The notes: generated by a model from the letters alone, not told the origin. Shown: positions 27,059 through 35,851, counted from the first letter of the stretch. The stretch is DNA of 64,000 nt from CAIWHR01 sp963781285 (GCA_963781285.1 CAWAFI010000005.1:434001-498000), one strand, 5' to 3'. Program-made: numbers and translations.

Positions 27059-28303
27059 GTGGCGCTCGCATTCGAACCGCGTCCGCGCGCGGTGGCCGCC
27101 AATCCCGCGAACCTGGTCTTCACCGTTCCGCACCGGTTCTTCTTCCTGACGGGCGTTGGTGCGCTTACGCTCGCTTCGCTGTGGTGGGCGTGGACGCTTG
27201 TCGCGCGCGCATGGCCGGAACTGCCGCCGCCGTCCGTTGCAGTGCCGCCAACGACGCTGCACGCGTTGCTGATGATCTTCGGCTTCGCGCCCTTGTTCAT
27301 GTTCGGCTTCCTGTTCACCGCGGGCCCGCGGTGGCTCGGGGTGACGCCGCCCGGACCCGCCACCTGGCTCCCGCCCGGCCTGCTTGCCGCGATCGCGGCA
27401 TTGGCGCTCGTGCCGCTGCAGGTCGCGGGATCGTGGGTGGGTGGCGAATTCGTGCGGGCCGCGGCCGGTGCGTACGCGGTCGGCTGGCTGTGGCTCACAT
27501 TCCGGTTTTTTCTGCTGCTCCACGGGAGCGCGGCGACGGACAAGGTGCACGCGATGCTGATACTCGTGGCGCTCGCCGTCGGTGGCGGTTGCGTCGCCGC
27601 GTTCGCACTTTCGGGGGCAGGCGCGCACGGCTGGCTGCGCACCGCCGGCCTGTGGGGCTTCTTGCTGCCGGTATTCGTGACGGTCTGCCACCGGATGATT
27701 CCGTTCTTTACCGCGAGTGCCGTGCCGTTCGTGACCGCGTTCCGGCCCCGGTGGCTGCTCGGCGCGATGGCGGGTGCGCCGTTGCTGCACGGTGCGCTGG
27801 AGCTCGCGGGCCTCGCCGTCTGGACGTGGCTCGTCGATCTGCCCGTCGGCGTGTTGATGCTGTGGCTGACGATGCGTTGGGGCCTGGCGCAGAGCATGAC
27901 GAATCACCTGCTCGCGATGCTGCATCTCGGCTTTCTCTGGTACGGGATCGGGCTTCTGCTCGCGGGCGTGCAATCCATGCTGTTGCTCGCCGGCGGTTCG
28001 GCGAGCCTCGGCTACGCGCCGCTGCACGCATTGACGATCGGCTTCGCATCGTCGCTGCTGATGGCGATGGTCACGCGGGTGACGTGCGGTCATTCGGGGC
28101 GCACGCTCGATGCGGACGCGGTTACATGGCGGCTTTTCCAACTGCTGCAGATGGTCGCGGTGCTTCGCGTTGGCGGCGAGCTTTGGCCAGACCCCGCAGT
28201 GATGGCCGTGGTGGCGCTGTTGTGGGTCGCGTGTTTCGCCCCCTGGTGCTTCAAATATGCGCCGGTGTACTGGCGCCCGCGCGCCGACGGCCGGCCGGGA
28301 TAG
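27059..28303 (+). CDS. nnrS: NnrS family haem-copper membrane protein
   Basis: A 414-residue polytopic protein with about twelve hydrophobic helices. NnrS marks include PHRFFFLTGVGAL near the N-terminus, LHALLMIFGFAPLFMFGFLFTAGPRW, VCHRMIPFF, and HALTIGFASSLLMAMVTRVTCGHSGR. The conserved His residues are where NnrS proteins bind haem and copper. Family members protect against nitric oxide and are usually under NnrR/DNR/NsrR control. It starts with GTG 10 bp after the preceding gene, so they form one operon. Confidence 0.93.
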   Translation: MALAFEPRPRAVAANPANLVFTVPHRFFFLTGVGALTLASLWWAWTLVARAWPELPPPSVAVPPTTLHALLMIFGFAPLFMFGFLFTAGPRWLGVTPPGPATWLPPGLLAAIAALALVPLQVAGSWVGGEFVRAAAGAYAVGWLWLTFRFFLLLHGSAATDKVHAMLILVALAVGGGCVAAFALSGAGAHGWLRTAGLWGFLLPVFVTVCHRMIPFFTASAVPFVTAFRPRWLLGAMAGAPLLHGALELAGLAVWTWLVDLPVGVLMLWLTMRWGLAQSMTNHLLAMLHLGFLWYGIGLLLAGVQSMLLLAGGSASLGYAPLHALTIGFASSLLMAMVTRVTCGHSGRTLDADAVTWRLFQLLQMVAVLRVGGELWPDPAVMAVVALLWVACFAPWCFKYAPVYWRPRADGRPG

Positions 28304-28351
28304 GACGAGCCGGATGTTCCCGCCGACCGCGCACGCCTGACGCCGCGTCCG

Positions 28352-30520
28352 TCAACCGTCGGTCATCGCGGCCGATTCCATGACCGCCGGTGCATCGGAA
28401 CCGGGCAGCACGTGAAGATCGACGAGGCCATCGCGCCACGCGGTATCGAGATCGCGCTCCACGCGTGCGAGAGTGTCGGCGTCGCCAGAGGACAAGGAGC
28501 AGATGCCGTACGCGCGGTTGCGGCCATGGAGTTTCGCGAGATACAACGCCATGTCGGCCAGCCCGATCGCACGTTCCCACGGCATCGCGACGTCGTGCGG
28601 CGGCAGGGGCATCGGCACGAAGCCGATCGAAGTGGTCAGCGGGATCGTGGCGCCCTGGTACAGGAACGGAGCGCTGCTCACCGCATGCATCGCGCGCGTC
28701 GCGATCTCGTCCAGTTTGTCGGCGTGCGTAGCTGCGACGAAGACCAGGAATTCCTCGCCGCCCCAGCGGACGATCATGTCGGTCTCGCGCAGCGTTTCGC
28801 GCAGGCGGCGTGCGACCGCGACCAGCACGTTGTCGCCGGCCGCGTGCCCGTAGCGGTCGTTGATGTCCTTGAAGTGGTCGAGGTCGATCAGCAGCAGCGC
28901 CTGCACGGGCCTTCCGTCTTCGCGCCGGCGTTCCGCCTGTGCGTCTTCAGCACCGATGAAGTTCTGGAAGTACCGCCGGTTGTACAGCGTTGTCAGTGGA
29001 TCGCGGCTGCTCTGGAAGGAGAGTTCGCGGTTCGTCTGGCCGAGGAGCCGATTGGTCGCGCGGAGCTTCCGGTAGAGCACGGCGACGACGACGAAGGATG
29101 CGGCGAATACGGCCGCGAGCAGCCACCAAATCCGCTGCTGCAGCATGCGCGTGGCGAGTTCAGCCGACTTGACGTCGTTCTCGCGGTTGAGGAGATCGAT
29201 TTCGCGCTGCCGCTTCTCCGACTCGTATTTCTCCTGCATTTCGAGCACCGTCCGCTGGTGCGTGTCCTGCGCGATCTCGTTATTCAGCGTGCGCTCGCGG
29301 TGATAGAGCGCGAGTGCGGCCTTGTATTCACCGGCCTTCTCGAGGTAGTGCCCGTACTCGCCGAGGAGGTCGGCAATCTCGGCGGTCGCTCGCGTGCGCT
29401 CGTAGCCGGCGAGCGCCTCGTCGGAAAGACGCTTTCCCTCCTGGATGCGACCGAGGCCGAACAATGCGAAGCCCTGGTTGGCCTTGCTGGTCGCGATCAA
29501 CCCGGAATCGTCATATTCCGTCGCGATGGCGAGCGAGCGCCGCGAGAGCTCGAGCGCCTCCCGAAAATGCCGGCGGCGCAATCGGATGTCGGACAGGTTG
29601 ATCAGCGCGCGGCATTCGGCGATCTCGGAGCGCGCCTTGCGGGCAATCGCGAGCGCTTCCTCCATCGCCGCGAGCTCCCGCTCGGGCCAGCCGAGCACCT
29701 CCAGCGCCGCGGACTCGGCCATCCGCGCATTGGCCATCGCGTACGTGCTGCCGGCCGCTTCGGCGTACCTGAAGGCCTCCAGGCTCGCATCGAGTGCTTT
29801 CCCACCCTGCTTCAACGCGAGGTAGAGAACCGACAACTGGTAGAGGGCGCTCGAACGGCGATACGGATTGTCGGCCCGTTCGGCGAGCGAAAGCGCTTGC
29901 TGGAAGCTTCCCAGCGCTTCGTCCCGCTGACCGCGGCCGCGCGCTGTCGTTCCGATTGCCATCAGCGCCGAGTGCATGAGAAACGGGTCGGTGGTTTCCC
30001 GCAGCAGCTCGCGCGTCTCTTTGGCCAGCGCGTTGGCCAATGCCGAATCCCCGGCCGACGCCTGGACGCCGCTGCGGACCAGTAGCGCGGTCGCGCGGGC
30101 CAGCGGCAGGGCATGCACCCGCCCGTCTGCTTCGAGCCGGTCGGCGAGGGCGAGTGCGTCGGCGGTTCGTCCGGCCAGCACCATCGCCTGGCCCCGGAGC
30201 ACGTCGATTGCGAAGCGCAGCTCGGAGGCCGGCTCCGCGTTGGCGCGCACCGTCAGCACAGCCAACTCGGCCATCGCGCGCTTGGGGTGAGCGAATGCGT
30301 ACGTCTCGATATCCCGTGCGCGTCGCAGCAGAGCGTCGTCCGCAGCGGTCGCGGGCGTGAGGCCGCAGGCGACGAGCCCGACCAAGGCAATCGCCAGCAT
30401 CGTGCGGCTGGCCGAGCGTGGCGCGACGGCGCCGAGCCAACATCGAATGGGGCGATGCAGTGGGCCATCGGTGCCGCGGGCTTGCGTCGGTTGCCGGTAG
30501 GTTCCGGCCGAGTCGGACAT
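28352..30520 (-). CDS. TPR-containing GGDEF protein (probable diguanylate cyclase)
   Basis: A 722-residue protein. An N-terminal hydrophobic segment (MLAIALVGLVACGLTPATA, about residues 40-60) acts as signal or anchor; a long periplasmic stretch of TPR-like helical repeats fills about residues 70-430, then a coiled coil (MQEKYESEKRQREIDLLNRE), a transmembrane helix (WWLLAAVFAASFVVVAVLY) and a C-terminal GGDEF domain with the intact active loop WGGEEF (near residue 620). LIDLDHFKDINDRYGHAAGD is the GTP-binding helix. It likely makes c-di-GMP in response to a periplasmic signal. An RxxD inhibitory site is not obvious. Confidence 0.9.
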   Translation of the reverse strand: MSDSAGTYRQPTQARGTDGPLHRPIRCWLGAVAPRSASRTMLAIALVGLVACGLTPATAADDALLRRARDIETYAFAHPKRAMAELAVLTVRANAEPASELRFAIDVLRGQAMVLAGRTADALALADRLEADGRVHALPLARATALLVRSGVQASAGDSALANALAKETRELLRETTDPFLMHSALMAIGTTARGRGQRDEALGSFQQALSLAERADNPYRRSSALYQLSVLYLALKQGGKALDASLEAFRYAEAAGSTYAMANARMAESAALEVLGWPERELAAMEEALAIARKARSEIAECRALINLSDIRLRRRHFREALELSRRSLAIATEYDDSGLIATSKANQGFALFGLGRIQEGKRLSDEALAGYERTRATAEIADLLGEYGHYLEKAGEYKAALALYHRERTLNNEIAQDTHQRTVLEMQEKYESEKRQREIDLLNRENDVKSAELATRMLQQRIWWLLAAVFAASFVVVAVLYRKLRATNRLLGQTNRELSFQSSRDPLTTLYNRRYFQNFIGAEDAQAERRREDGRPVQALLLIDLDHFKDINDRYGHAAGDNVLVAVARRLRETLRETDMIVRWGGEEFLVFVAATHADKLDEIATRAMHAVSSAPFLYQGATIPLTTSIGFVPMPLPPHDVAMPWERAIGLADMALYLAKLHGRNRAYGICSLSSGDADTLARVERDLDTAWRDGLVDLHVLPGSDAPAVMESAAMTDG

Positions 30521-30670
30521 GGGCGGTGGGATCGGGTCGTGGATTGGCCGGCGGTTGGACACCGGTGATCTCAAGCAAGCCCCATGCCCGGTGGCAGGAG
30601 ACCGTTGCGCGGGCAGCAAAGCGCGGTAAGCGCGCCCGTCACGGATGCCCAAGCCAGTTCTCTCGTCCAC

Positions 30671-30701
30671 TACAAACACAAGGGGCGCCCGCAGGCGCCC
30701 C
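30671..30701 (-). terminator. Rho-independent terminator of rpsT
   Basis: On the minus strand GGGGCGCC-TGCG-GGCGCCCC (30682-30701) is followed by TTGTGTTTGT. It is a strong hairpin just downstream of rpsT. Confidence 0.8.
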
Positions 30702-30724
30702 GTAGCGATCCGGAGGTCACCTCG

Positions 30725-30988
30725 CTAGGCCAACGCCTTGATCGCCTGCGCCATTCGCGATTTCGTGCGCGATGCGCTGTTCTTGTGGACGATCTTCTTG
30801 TCCGCGATGCGGTCGATCACCGCCTGTGAAGCCTTGAATTCCTTCGCTGCGGCGGCCTTGTCGCCGGTCGCGATCAGCTTCTTAACGTTCTTGACGGCCG
30901 TGCGCAGCGCCGACCGCAAACTGGCGTTGCGCTTGTTGGTTGCGGCCGCCTGCCGGGCACGCTTGCGGGCTTGGGCGCTGTTGGCCAT
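30725..30988 (-). CDS. rpsT: 30S ribosomal protein S20
   Basis: An 87-residue basic helical protein binding the 5' domain of 16S rRNA. MANSAQARKRARQAAATNKRN...SLRSALRTAVKNVKKLI and the C-terminal IVHKNSASRTKSRMAQAIKAL are diagnostic. GAAGGAT precedes the start. It is divergent from murJ, the classical arrangement, and has its own promoter and terminator. Confidence 0.98.
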   Translation of the reverse strand: MANSAQARKRARQAAATNKRNASLRSALRTAVKNVKKLIATGDKAAAAKEFKASQAVIDRIADKKIVHKNSASRTKSRMAQAIKALA

Positions 30989-31033
30989 GAGTCAAAATCC
31001 TTCGTGTTCTGGAGATGCAAAAAAAGACCAAGC

Positions 31034-31062
31034 ATAATAGCAGCTTACGGCGGGCCGCGCAA
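31034..31062 (-). promoter_or_regulatory. rpsT promoter
   Basis: Minus-strand TTGCGC (31057-31062), 17-bp spacer and TATTAT (31034-31039), about 46 bp upstream of the rpsT ATG. Confidence 0.65.
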
Positions 31063-31182
31063 CGCGGTCGATGCCGCTTGCCCGATGCCTCGAACCCCCG
31101 CCGCGATCCCCGATGCGTCCGTGCGCTTGCGCGCGGCCCCGACCGGTCCCCGCACGGCGGTCGCCGCAGCCGGCGCGCCACG

Positions 31183-32766
31183 ATGAACCTGTTGCGCGCG
31201 CTGTCCACAGTCAGTGGCATGACGCTGCTGTCGCGGATCACCGGGCTCGCCCGGGAGAGCCTCAAGGCCGCGGCGTTTGGTGCGGGAGTGCAGATGGACG
31301 CGTTCGAGGCCGCGTTCAGGCTCCCGAACATCCTGCGCCGGTTGTTCGCCGAAGGCGCGTTTTCGCAGGCGTTCGTGCCGATCTTCGCCGAGTATCGGCG
31401 GCAGCGCGGCGTGGAGGAAACGAAGGCGCTGGTCGGGCGCGTCGGCACGCTGCTCGCGATCAGCCTCCTCGGCATCTCGGTCATCGGCGTGCTGGCCGCA
31501 CCATGGCTCGTCTATGCGTTGGCCTCGGGGTTCGCGCAGACGCCGGGCAAGGTCGAACTCACCGGCGAGCTGATCCGGATCGTCTTCCCCTACATCTTCT
31601 TCGTGTCGCTGGTGTCCCTTGCCGGCGGTGTCCTGAACGTCTACCGGCGCTTCGCGATTCCCGCGTTCACGCCGGTGCTCCTCAACGTGTCGATCATCGG
31701 CGCCGCACTGTTTCTAGCGCCGTACTGCGACCCACCGATCACGGCGCTGGCATGGGGCGTGACGATCGGCGGCATCGCGCAGCTCGCGCTGCAGATCCGC
31801 CCCTTGTGGAAGATCGGGATGTTGCCCCTGCCGCGCTTCGACTGGCGCGACGAAGGTGTGCGGCGCGTGCTCGCGGCGATGGGGCCGGCCGTGCTCGGCG
31901 TCTCGGCGGCGCAGATCTCGTCGCTCATCAACACGCAACTCGCAGCGGCCCTCGGCAACGGGCGCGTTTCGTGGATCACCTATGCGGACCGGCTGATGGA
32001 GTTTCCGAGCGCGCTCCTCGGTGTCGGCCTGGGCACGGTGCTGCTGCCGTCGCTTGCGAAGCACCACGCCGATGCGAATCCCCAGCAATACTCGGCCCTG
32101 CTCGACTGGGGTTTGCGCCTTGCTTTTCTGCTCGCGCTGCCGGCCGCGGTCGCGCTGTGGGTGCTTGCGGTACCCCTCATCTCCACGCTCTACCAGTACG
32201 GGCAGTTCACGGTGAACGACGTCTGGCAGACGCGCGACGCCCTGCTGGGCTACAGCGTCGGGCTTCTGGGTCTCATCGTCGTGAAGATCCTCGCACCCGG
32301 CTTCTACGCCCGGCAGATGATGCGTACTCCGGTCAAGATCGCGTTCGCCACCGTGCTCGTTTCCCAGACGCTGGCACTGATCCTGATGTTTCGCATCGGT
32401 CACGCCGGGCTGACGCTGTCGACGTCCATCGGCGCCTGCCTCAATGCCGGGCTCCTGTTCTGGCACCTGAAGAAGCGCGGAATCTACGCGCCGCAGGCGG
32501 GGTGGCTGCTGTTCGTGTCGAAGCTCGCCGTCGCGTTATTCGTGCTGGCGGCGCTGCTTTGGTGGATCGCCGGGCCTTCCGCACTCTGGCTCGAAGCGAC
32601 GCTCTGGACCAGGGTCGCGCGGCTCGCGTGGATCTGCGCCGCGGGCGCGGGGGTCTACTTCGGCGCGCTGTGGCTGCTCGGATTTCGCCTTGCCGATTTC
32701 AATCGGCGCGAAAGCGAAGCGCGCGCCGAGCAACCCGTGCTGCCGCAGGAGGACATCGCGGACTAA
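31183..32766 (+). CDS. murJ: Lipid II flippase MurJ
   Basis: A 527-residue MOP-superfamily flippase moving lipid II across the inner membrane for peptidoglycan synthesis. It starts MNLLRALSTVSGMTLLSRITGLARE, followed by AFRLPNILRRLFAEGAFSQAFVPIFAEY, which carries the essential Arg cluster. About fourteen transmembrane helices can be traced, including the LEFPSALLGVG-like segment MEFPSALLGVGLGTVLLPSL and the lateral gate region ALWVLAVPLISTLYQYGQF. The start at 31183 is favoured; a longer in-frame extension upstream is low complexity. Confidence 0.96.
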   Translation: MNLLRALSTVSGMTLLSRITGLARESLKAAAFGAGVQMDAFEAAFRLPNILRRLFAEGAFSQAFVPIFAEYRRQRGVEETKALVGRVGTLLAISLLGISVIGVLAAPWLVYALASGFAQTPGKVELTGELIRIVFPYIFFVSLVSLAGGVLNVYRRFAIPAFTPVLLNVSIIGAALFLAPYCDPPITALAWGVTIGGIAQLALQIRPLWKIGMLPLPRFDWRDEGVRRVLAAMGPAVLGVSAAQISSLINTQLAAALGNGRVSWITYADRLMEFPSALLGVGLGTVLLPSLAKHHADANPQQYSALLDWGLRLAFLLALPAAVALWVLAVPLISTLYQYGQFTVNDVWQTRDALLGYSVGLLGLIVVKILAPGFYARQMMRTPVKIAFATVLVSQTLALILMFRIGHAGLTLSTSIGACLNAGLLFWHLKKRGIYAPQAGWLLFVSKLAVALFVLAALLWWIAGPSALWLEATLWTRVARLAWICAAGAGVYFGALWLLGFRLADFNRRESEARAEQPVLPQEDIAD

Positions 32767-32828
32767 AGGAATCTCTGCATAAGCTCTCGCGGCTGCTCGG
32801 CAGGGCCAAATGCGGCAGAGGTTTCCCC

Positions 32829-33269
32829 TCAATCGTTACCACCGGGCTTGCGATGGGGACACCGCGGCTTCACGCAATCGGCGTAGAGGTAGAGCGCGTG
32901 CTCGGTGATCTCGAAGCCGCGCTCGCGGGCGACCTTCGTCTGCCGCTTCTCGATCTCGGCATCGTAGAACTCCTCGACGCGGCCGCATTGCAGGCAGACC
33001 AGGTGATCGTGGTGACGGCCCTCGTTCAGTTCGAACACCGCCTTGCCGGATTCGAAATGATGGCGGGTGAGCAGCCCCGCCTGTTCGAACTGCGTCAGCA
33101 CGCGATAGACCGTGGCGAGACCGATGTCCAGGCCCTCGGTCAGGAGCTGCCGGTAGACATCCTCGGCAGTCAGGTGCCGCACCTTCGACGCCTCGAACAG
33201 GTTGATGATCTTGAGGCGCGGCACCGTGGCCTTGAGGCCGGCATTCTTGAGGTCGTGCGGCGAGGTCAT
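32829..33269 (-). CDS. fur: Ferric uptake regulator Fur
   Basis: A 146-residue Fe(II)-dependent repressor. The winged helix contains GLKATVPRLKIINLFE and LDIGLATVYRVLTQFEQAGLL. Metal sites are seen in EGRHHDHLVCLQCGRVEEF (HHDH and CxxC), and the C-terminal ADCVKPRCPH gives a second Cys pair. It is divergent from bamE with a 111-bp spacer, as in many betaproteobacteria. It may influence the rubrerythrin/EncFtn cluster, but I found no clear Fur box there. Confidence 0.97.
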   Translation of the reverse strand: MTSPHDLKNAGLKATVPRLKIINLFEASKVRHLTAEDVYRQLLTEGLDIGLATVYRVLTQFEQAGLLTRHHFESGKAVFELNEGRHHDHLVCLQCGRVEEFYDAEIEKRQTKVARERGFEITEHALYLYADCVKPRCPHRKPGGND

Positions 33270-33345
33270 GGCGGGCGCTCCGGTGCATGGCGGGATGGCC
33301 GGCGGTTCGCGGCGTGCGGCAGGGAGGCACCGCGACCCACTTGGC

Positions 33346-33351
33346 TATAAT
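33346..33351 (+). promoter_or_regulatory. -10 box of the bamE-dapB promoter
   Basis: A perfect TATAAT in the fur-bamE divergent region, with a predicted transcript start near 33358. No recognisable -35 is present. Confidence 0.5.
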
Positions 33352-33380
33352 AGCGAGTCCCCCGCGAAAATCACAGGCAC

Positions 33381-33884
33381 GTGTCCCCTCCTTCTCGGCC
33401 TTCGCCGCGCGCGTTGCGCCGCAACGGCATGTCGTTTCCCGCGGCGACGCTGGCGTTCGCTGCCGCGTTTGTCGCCGGCTGTTCGACCATCGACACCTAC
33501 ATGCCGACGCTCACGTCGTTCGGCGTGTACAAGCTCGACATCAATCAGGGCAATTTCCTGTCGCAGGACATGGTGAACAAGCTCAAGGCCGGGCAGACCA
33601 AGCCGCAGGTACGGCTGATCCTGGGCACGCCGCTTGTCGTGAGCGTCTTTCGCGAGGATCGCTGGGACTACGTCTACGAGTTCATGCGGCAGGGACGCAT
33701 CGTCGAGCAGCGCAAGCTGACCGTCTATTTCGTCGACGACAAGCTTGCGCGCTGGGAAGGTGACGAGATGCCGCAGTCGGCGGCCGAGCTGAACCGCGAG
33801 GCTGCCGCCGTGACGGCCGGCGAAGCAAAGTGGGCCAACCAGCGTTCGTGGTGGGACAGCATCCTCGACGTGTTTCGCCAATGA
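33381..33884 (+). CDS. bamE: Outer-membrane assembly lipoprotein BamE
   Basis: A 167-residue SmpA/OmlA-family lipoprotein of the BAM complex that inserts beta-barrel proteins. The signal peptide ends at the lipobox FVAGC. The mature domain has YKLDINQGNFLSQDMVNKLKAGQTKPQVRLILGTPLV, the typical BamE core. The GTG at 33381 is used because it gives the signal peptide a basic n-region (RALRRNG); an ATG at 33429 would leave none. Its stop overlaps the dapB ATG. Confidence 0.92.
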   Translation: MSPPSRPSPRALRRNGMSFPAATLAFAAAFVAGCSTIDTYMPTLTSFGVYKLDINQGNFLSQDMVNKLKAGQTKPQVRLILGTPLVVSVFREDRWDYVYEFMRQGRIVEQRKLTVYFVDDKLARWEGDEMPQSAAELNREAAAVTAGEAKWANQRSWWDSILDVFRQ

Positions 33885-34702
33885 CGAAGGCGACGCGGAT
33901 CGCAATCGCCGGCGCCGGCGGCCGCATGGGGCAGGCGCTGATCGAAGCGACGCTCGCCGATTCAGACCTGCTCCTTGCCGCGGCTCTCGACGTCGCCGAC
34001 AGCGCGGCGGCGGGCCATGACGCCGGTGTGCGCATCGGGCGGACGACCGGCGTGATCGTCGGCAGCGATGCGGAAGCTGCGGTGCGCGTCGCGGATGTGC
34101 TGATCGATTTCACGCGACCGGAGGGTACGCTCGTGCATCTTGGCGCTTGCGTCCGGCACGGCACCGGCGCCGTCGTCGGAACCACCGGCCTTTCGGCCGC
34201 GCAGAAGCAAGAGCTCGCCGCATTCGCAGGGAAAATCCCCATCGTCTTCGCGCCGAACATGAGCGTTGGCATCACCGTGCTGCTGAAGCTCGTGGAGACG
34301 GCTGCACAGCGGCTCGGCCCCGGCTACGACATCGAGATCGTCGAGATGCACCATCGGCACAAGGTCGATGCGCCGTCGGGCACGGCACTGGCCCTCGGCG
34401 AAGCGGCGGCGCGCGGCGCCGGTCGAGCGCTGGCCGATTGCGCGGTGTATGCGCGCGAGGGTGTCACCGGAGAGCGCAAGGCGGGGGCGATCGGGTTTGC
34501 GAGCTTGCGCGGTGGCGACGTCGTCGGCGACCACGCGGTGATCTTTGCCGGCGCCGGCGAGCGTGTCGAGCTCGCGCACAAGGCCGCGTCGCGGCAGAAT
34601 TTCGCGGCGGGTGCATTGCGTGCGGCGCACTTTGTCGCCGGACGGCGTGCTGCCGGGCAAACCGGCCTCGCGGACATGCAGGACGTGCTGGGACTTCGCT
34701 AG
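33881..34702 (+). CDS. dapB: 4-hydroxy-tetrahydrodipicolinate reductase
   Basis: A 273-residue enzyme of lysine and diaminopimelate synthesis. The N-terminal Rossmann motif is IAIAGAGGRMGQALIEA; DFTRPEGT and VVGTTGLS line the cofactor site; the catalytic signature is EIVEMHHRHKVDAPSGTALALGEA. It overlaps bamE by ATGA. Its TAG stop (34700-34702) is shared with the left edge of a MITE-like element: the TA of the stop is the predicted target duplication. The C-terminus MQDVLGLR looks native, so the protein is probably intact. Confidence 0.96.
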   Translation: MTKATRIAIAGAGGRMGQALIEATLADSDLLLAAALDVADSAAAGHDAGVRIGRTTGVIVGSDAEAAVRVADVLIDFTRPEGTLVHLGACVRHGTGAVVGTTGLSAAQKQELAAFAGKIPIVFAPNMSVGITVLLKLVETAAQRLGPGYDIEIVEMHHRHKVDAPSGTALALGEAAARGAGRALADCAVYAREGVTGERKAGAIGFASLRGGDVVGDHAVIFAGAGERVELAHKAASRQNFAAGALRAAHFVAGRRAAGQTGLADMQDVLGLR

Positions 34703-34981
34703 GGCCTGTTCACACTATGTCCACAAGATGCGTTGCAAGCGAAAAGGGCCGGGTGCGAGGCGCAAAACGAAGGCGGGCCGGCTGCCCGGCGAGGCTTTGC
34801 AACGAAGTGAGCGGCCCTTTTCGCCGCAACCCGAAGGGAACGGACGCCTTGGGGCGCCACTCTGCGTTGCTCTCCTCGCCAAGACACCCGGTCTTAGCTT
34901 CCGATGTTGGCAAAATCGGCGCCTTGATTGGCGCCCCATGCCATCCGTTCGCACTTGCGGACATAGTGTGAACAGGCCCTA
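34700..34981. mobile_element. MITE-like non-autonomous element (282 bp)
   Basis: The segment is bounded by perfect inverted repeats: 34700-34722 (TAGGGCCTGTTCACACTATG and three more bases) and 34959-34981. Outermost TA dinucleotides on both sides look like a TA target duplication, as made by IS630/mariner-type transposases. Two internal inverted repeats exist: 34739-34750 with 34813-34824 (12 bp, GCGAAAAGGGCC) and 34850-34859 with 34929-34938 (10 bp). There is no transposase. It lies exactly between the dapB stop and the SDR start. Confidence 0.75.
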
Positions 34982-34985
34982 GGCC

Positions 34986-35759
34986 GTGGCCGGATCGCCG
35001 CATCCTTTCGATCTCGGCGGCCGGCTGGCGCTCGTCACGGGCGGCGGGTCCGGACTCGGTTTCGCGATTGCGCAGGGGCTTGCCCGCGCCGGCGCGCGGG
35101 TCGTCTTGAACGGCCGCCAGCGCGCCAAGCTCGATGCTGCGGCCGCGGCGCTTCGACGCGACGGTTTCGCGGCGGAGGTTGCGCCGTTCGACGTCACCGA
35201 CGCGGCCGCCGTCGACACTGCCGTGGCCGGGATCGCCCGCGACCTGGGTCCGATCGATATCCTCGTCAACAACGCTGCGGTCAACCAGCGGCAGCCGCTG
35301 GAGAAATTCACGCTTGCCGACTGGCGCCTCCTGCAGGCTACCAATCTCGACGGCCCGTTTCTCGTCACCCGTGCTGTGCTGCCGGCGATGAAGACGCGCC
35401 GCAGTGGCAAGATCATCAACATCTGTTCGATCGCCTCGGATCTCGGTCGGCCGAACATCGTCGCCTACGCTGTGAGCAAGGGCGGGGTCAAGATGCTGAC
35501 GCGCGCGCTCGCCGTAGAGCTGGCGCCGCACAACGTGCAGGTCAACGGCATCGCCCCCGGCTTCTTCAGCACCGAAATGAATGCCGCACTGATCGCCGAC
35601 GCGGAATTTTCGGCGTGGGTCGAACGCCGCACGCCAGCAGGGCGCTGGGGCGAGCCGGCGGAGATTGCGGGCGCCGCCGTCTTTCTCGCGTCGCCCGCGG
35701 CGAATTACGTGACGGGGCACCTCCTTTACGTCGATGGGGGCTTTTCCGCGGCGTATTAG
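34986..35759 (+). CDS. SDR family oxidoreductase (gluconate 5-dehydrogenase-like)
   Basis: A 257-residue classical short-chain dehydrogenase. The cofactor motif is VTGGGSGLGFAIAQGLA (TGxxxGxG), then NNAAVN and the active site Ser-Tyr-Lys in ICSIASDLGRPNIVAYAVSKGG. PGFFSTEMN and the C-terminal VTGHLLYVDGGFSAAY are typical. The similarity is closest to IdnO/gluconate 5-dehydrogenases, but the substrate is uncertain. The GTG start sits four bases after the MITE, so the native promoter and ribosome-binding region has been displaced, or the element now provides it. Confidence 0.9.
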   Translation: MAGSPHPFDLGGRLALVTGGGSGLGFAIAQGLARAGARVVLNGRQRAKLDAAAAALRRDGFAAEVAPFDVTDAAAVDTAVAGIARDLGPIDILVNNAAVNQRQPLEKFTLADWRLLQATNLDGPFLVTRAVLPAMKTRRSGKIINICSIASDLGRPNIVAYAVSKGGVKMLTRALAVELAPHNVQVNGIAPGFFSTEMNAALIADAEFSAWVERRTPAGRWGEPAEIAGAAVFLASPAANYVTGHLLYVDGGFSAAY

Positions 35760-35773
35760 CCGGAAGTCGCCGG

Positions 35774-35803
35774 TTGCCGCGACCGGTCCGGCGCCGGTAT
35801 AAT
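35774..35803 (+). promoter_or_regulatory. carAB promoter
   Basis: TTGCCG (35774-35779), 18-bp spacer and a perfect TATAAT (35798-35803), 110 bp upstream of the preferred carA start. Confidence 0.65.
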
Positions 35804-35816
35804 CGATAGCCTCAAA

Positions 35817-35851
35817 GCGGGAACGGCTGCGGGTGACGCGAGCGTTCCCGC
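35817..35851 (+). promoter_or_regulatory. Hairpin in the carA 5' leader
   Basis: GCGGGAACG (35817-35825) and CGTTCCCGC (35843-35851) form a 9-bp perfect stem with a 17-nt loop shortly after the predicted transcript start. There is no U-tract; the role is unknown. Confidence 0.45.

Noticed and set aside
25741..27897. A 718-codon minus-strand frame opposite the NPD and nnrS genes
   Set aside because: Antisense shadow with repetitive Pro/Ser/Thr/Arg composition. The sense genes are clearly conserved.
33270..33380. A Fur box in the fur-bamE intergenic region
   Set aside because: I could not find a stretch resembling the 19-bp Fur consensus. Only the TATAAT is convincing.
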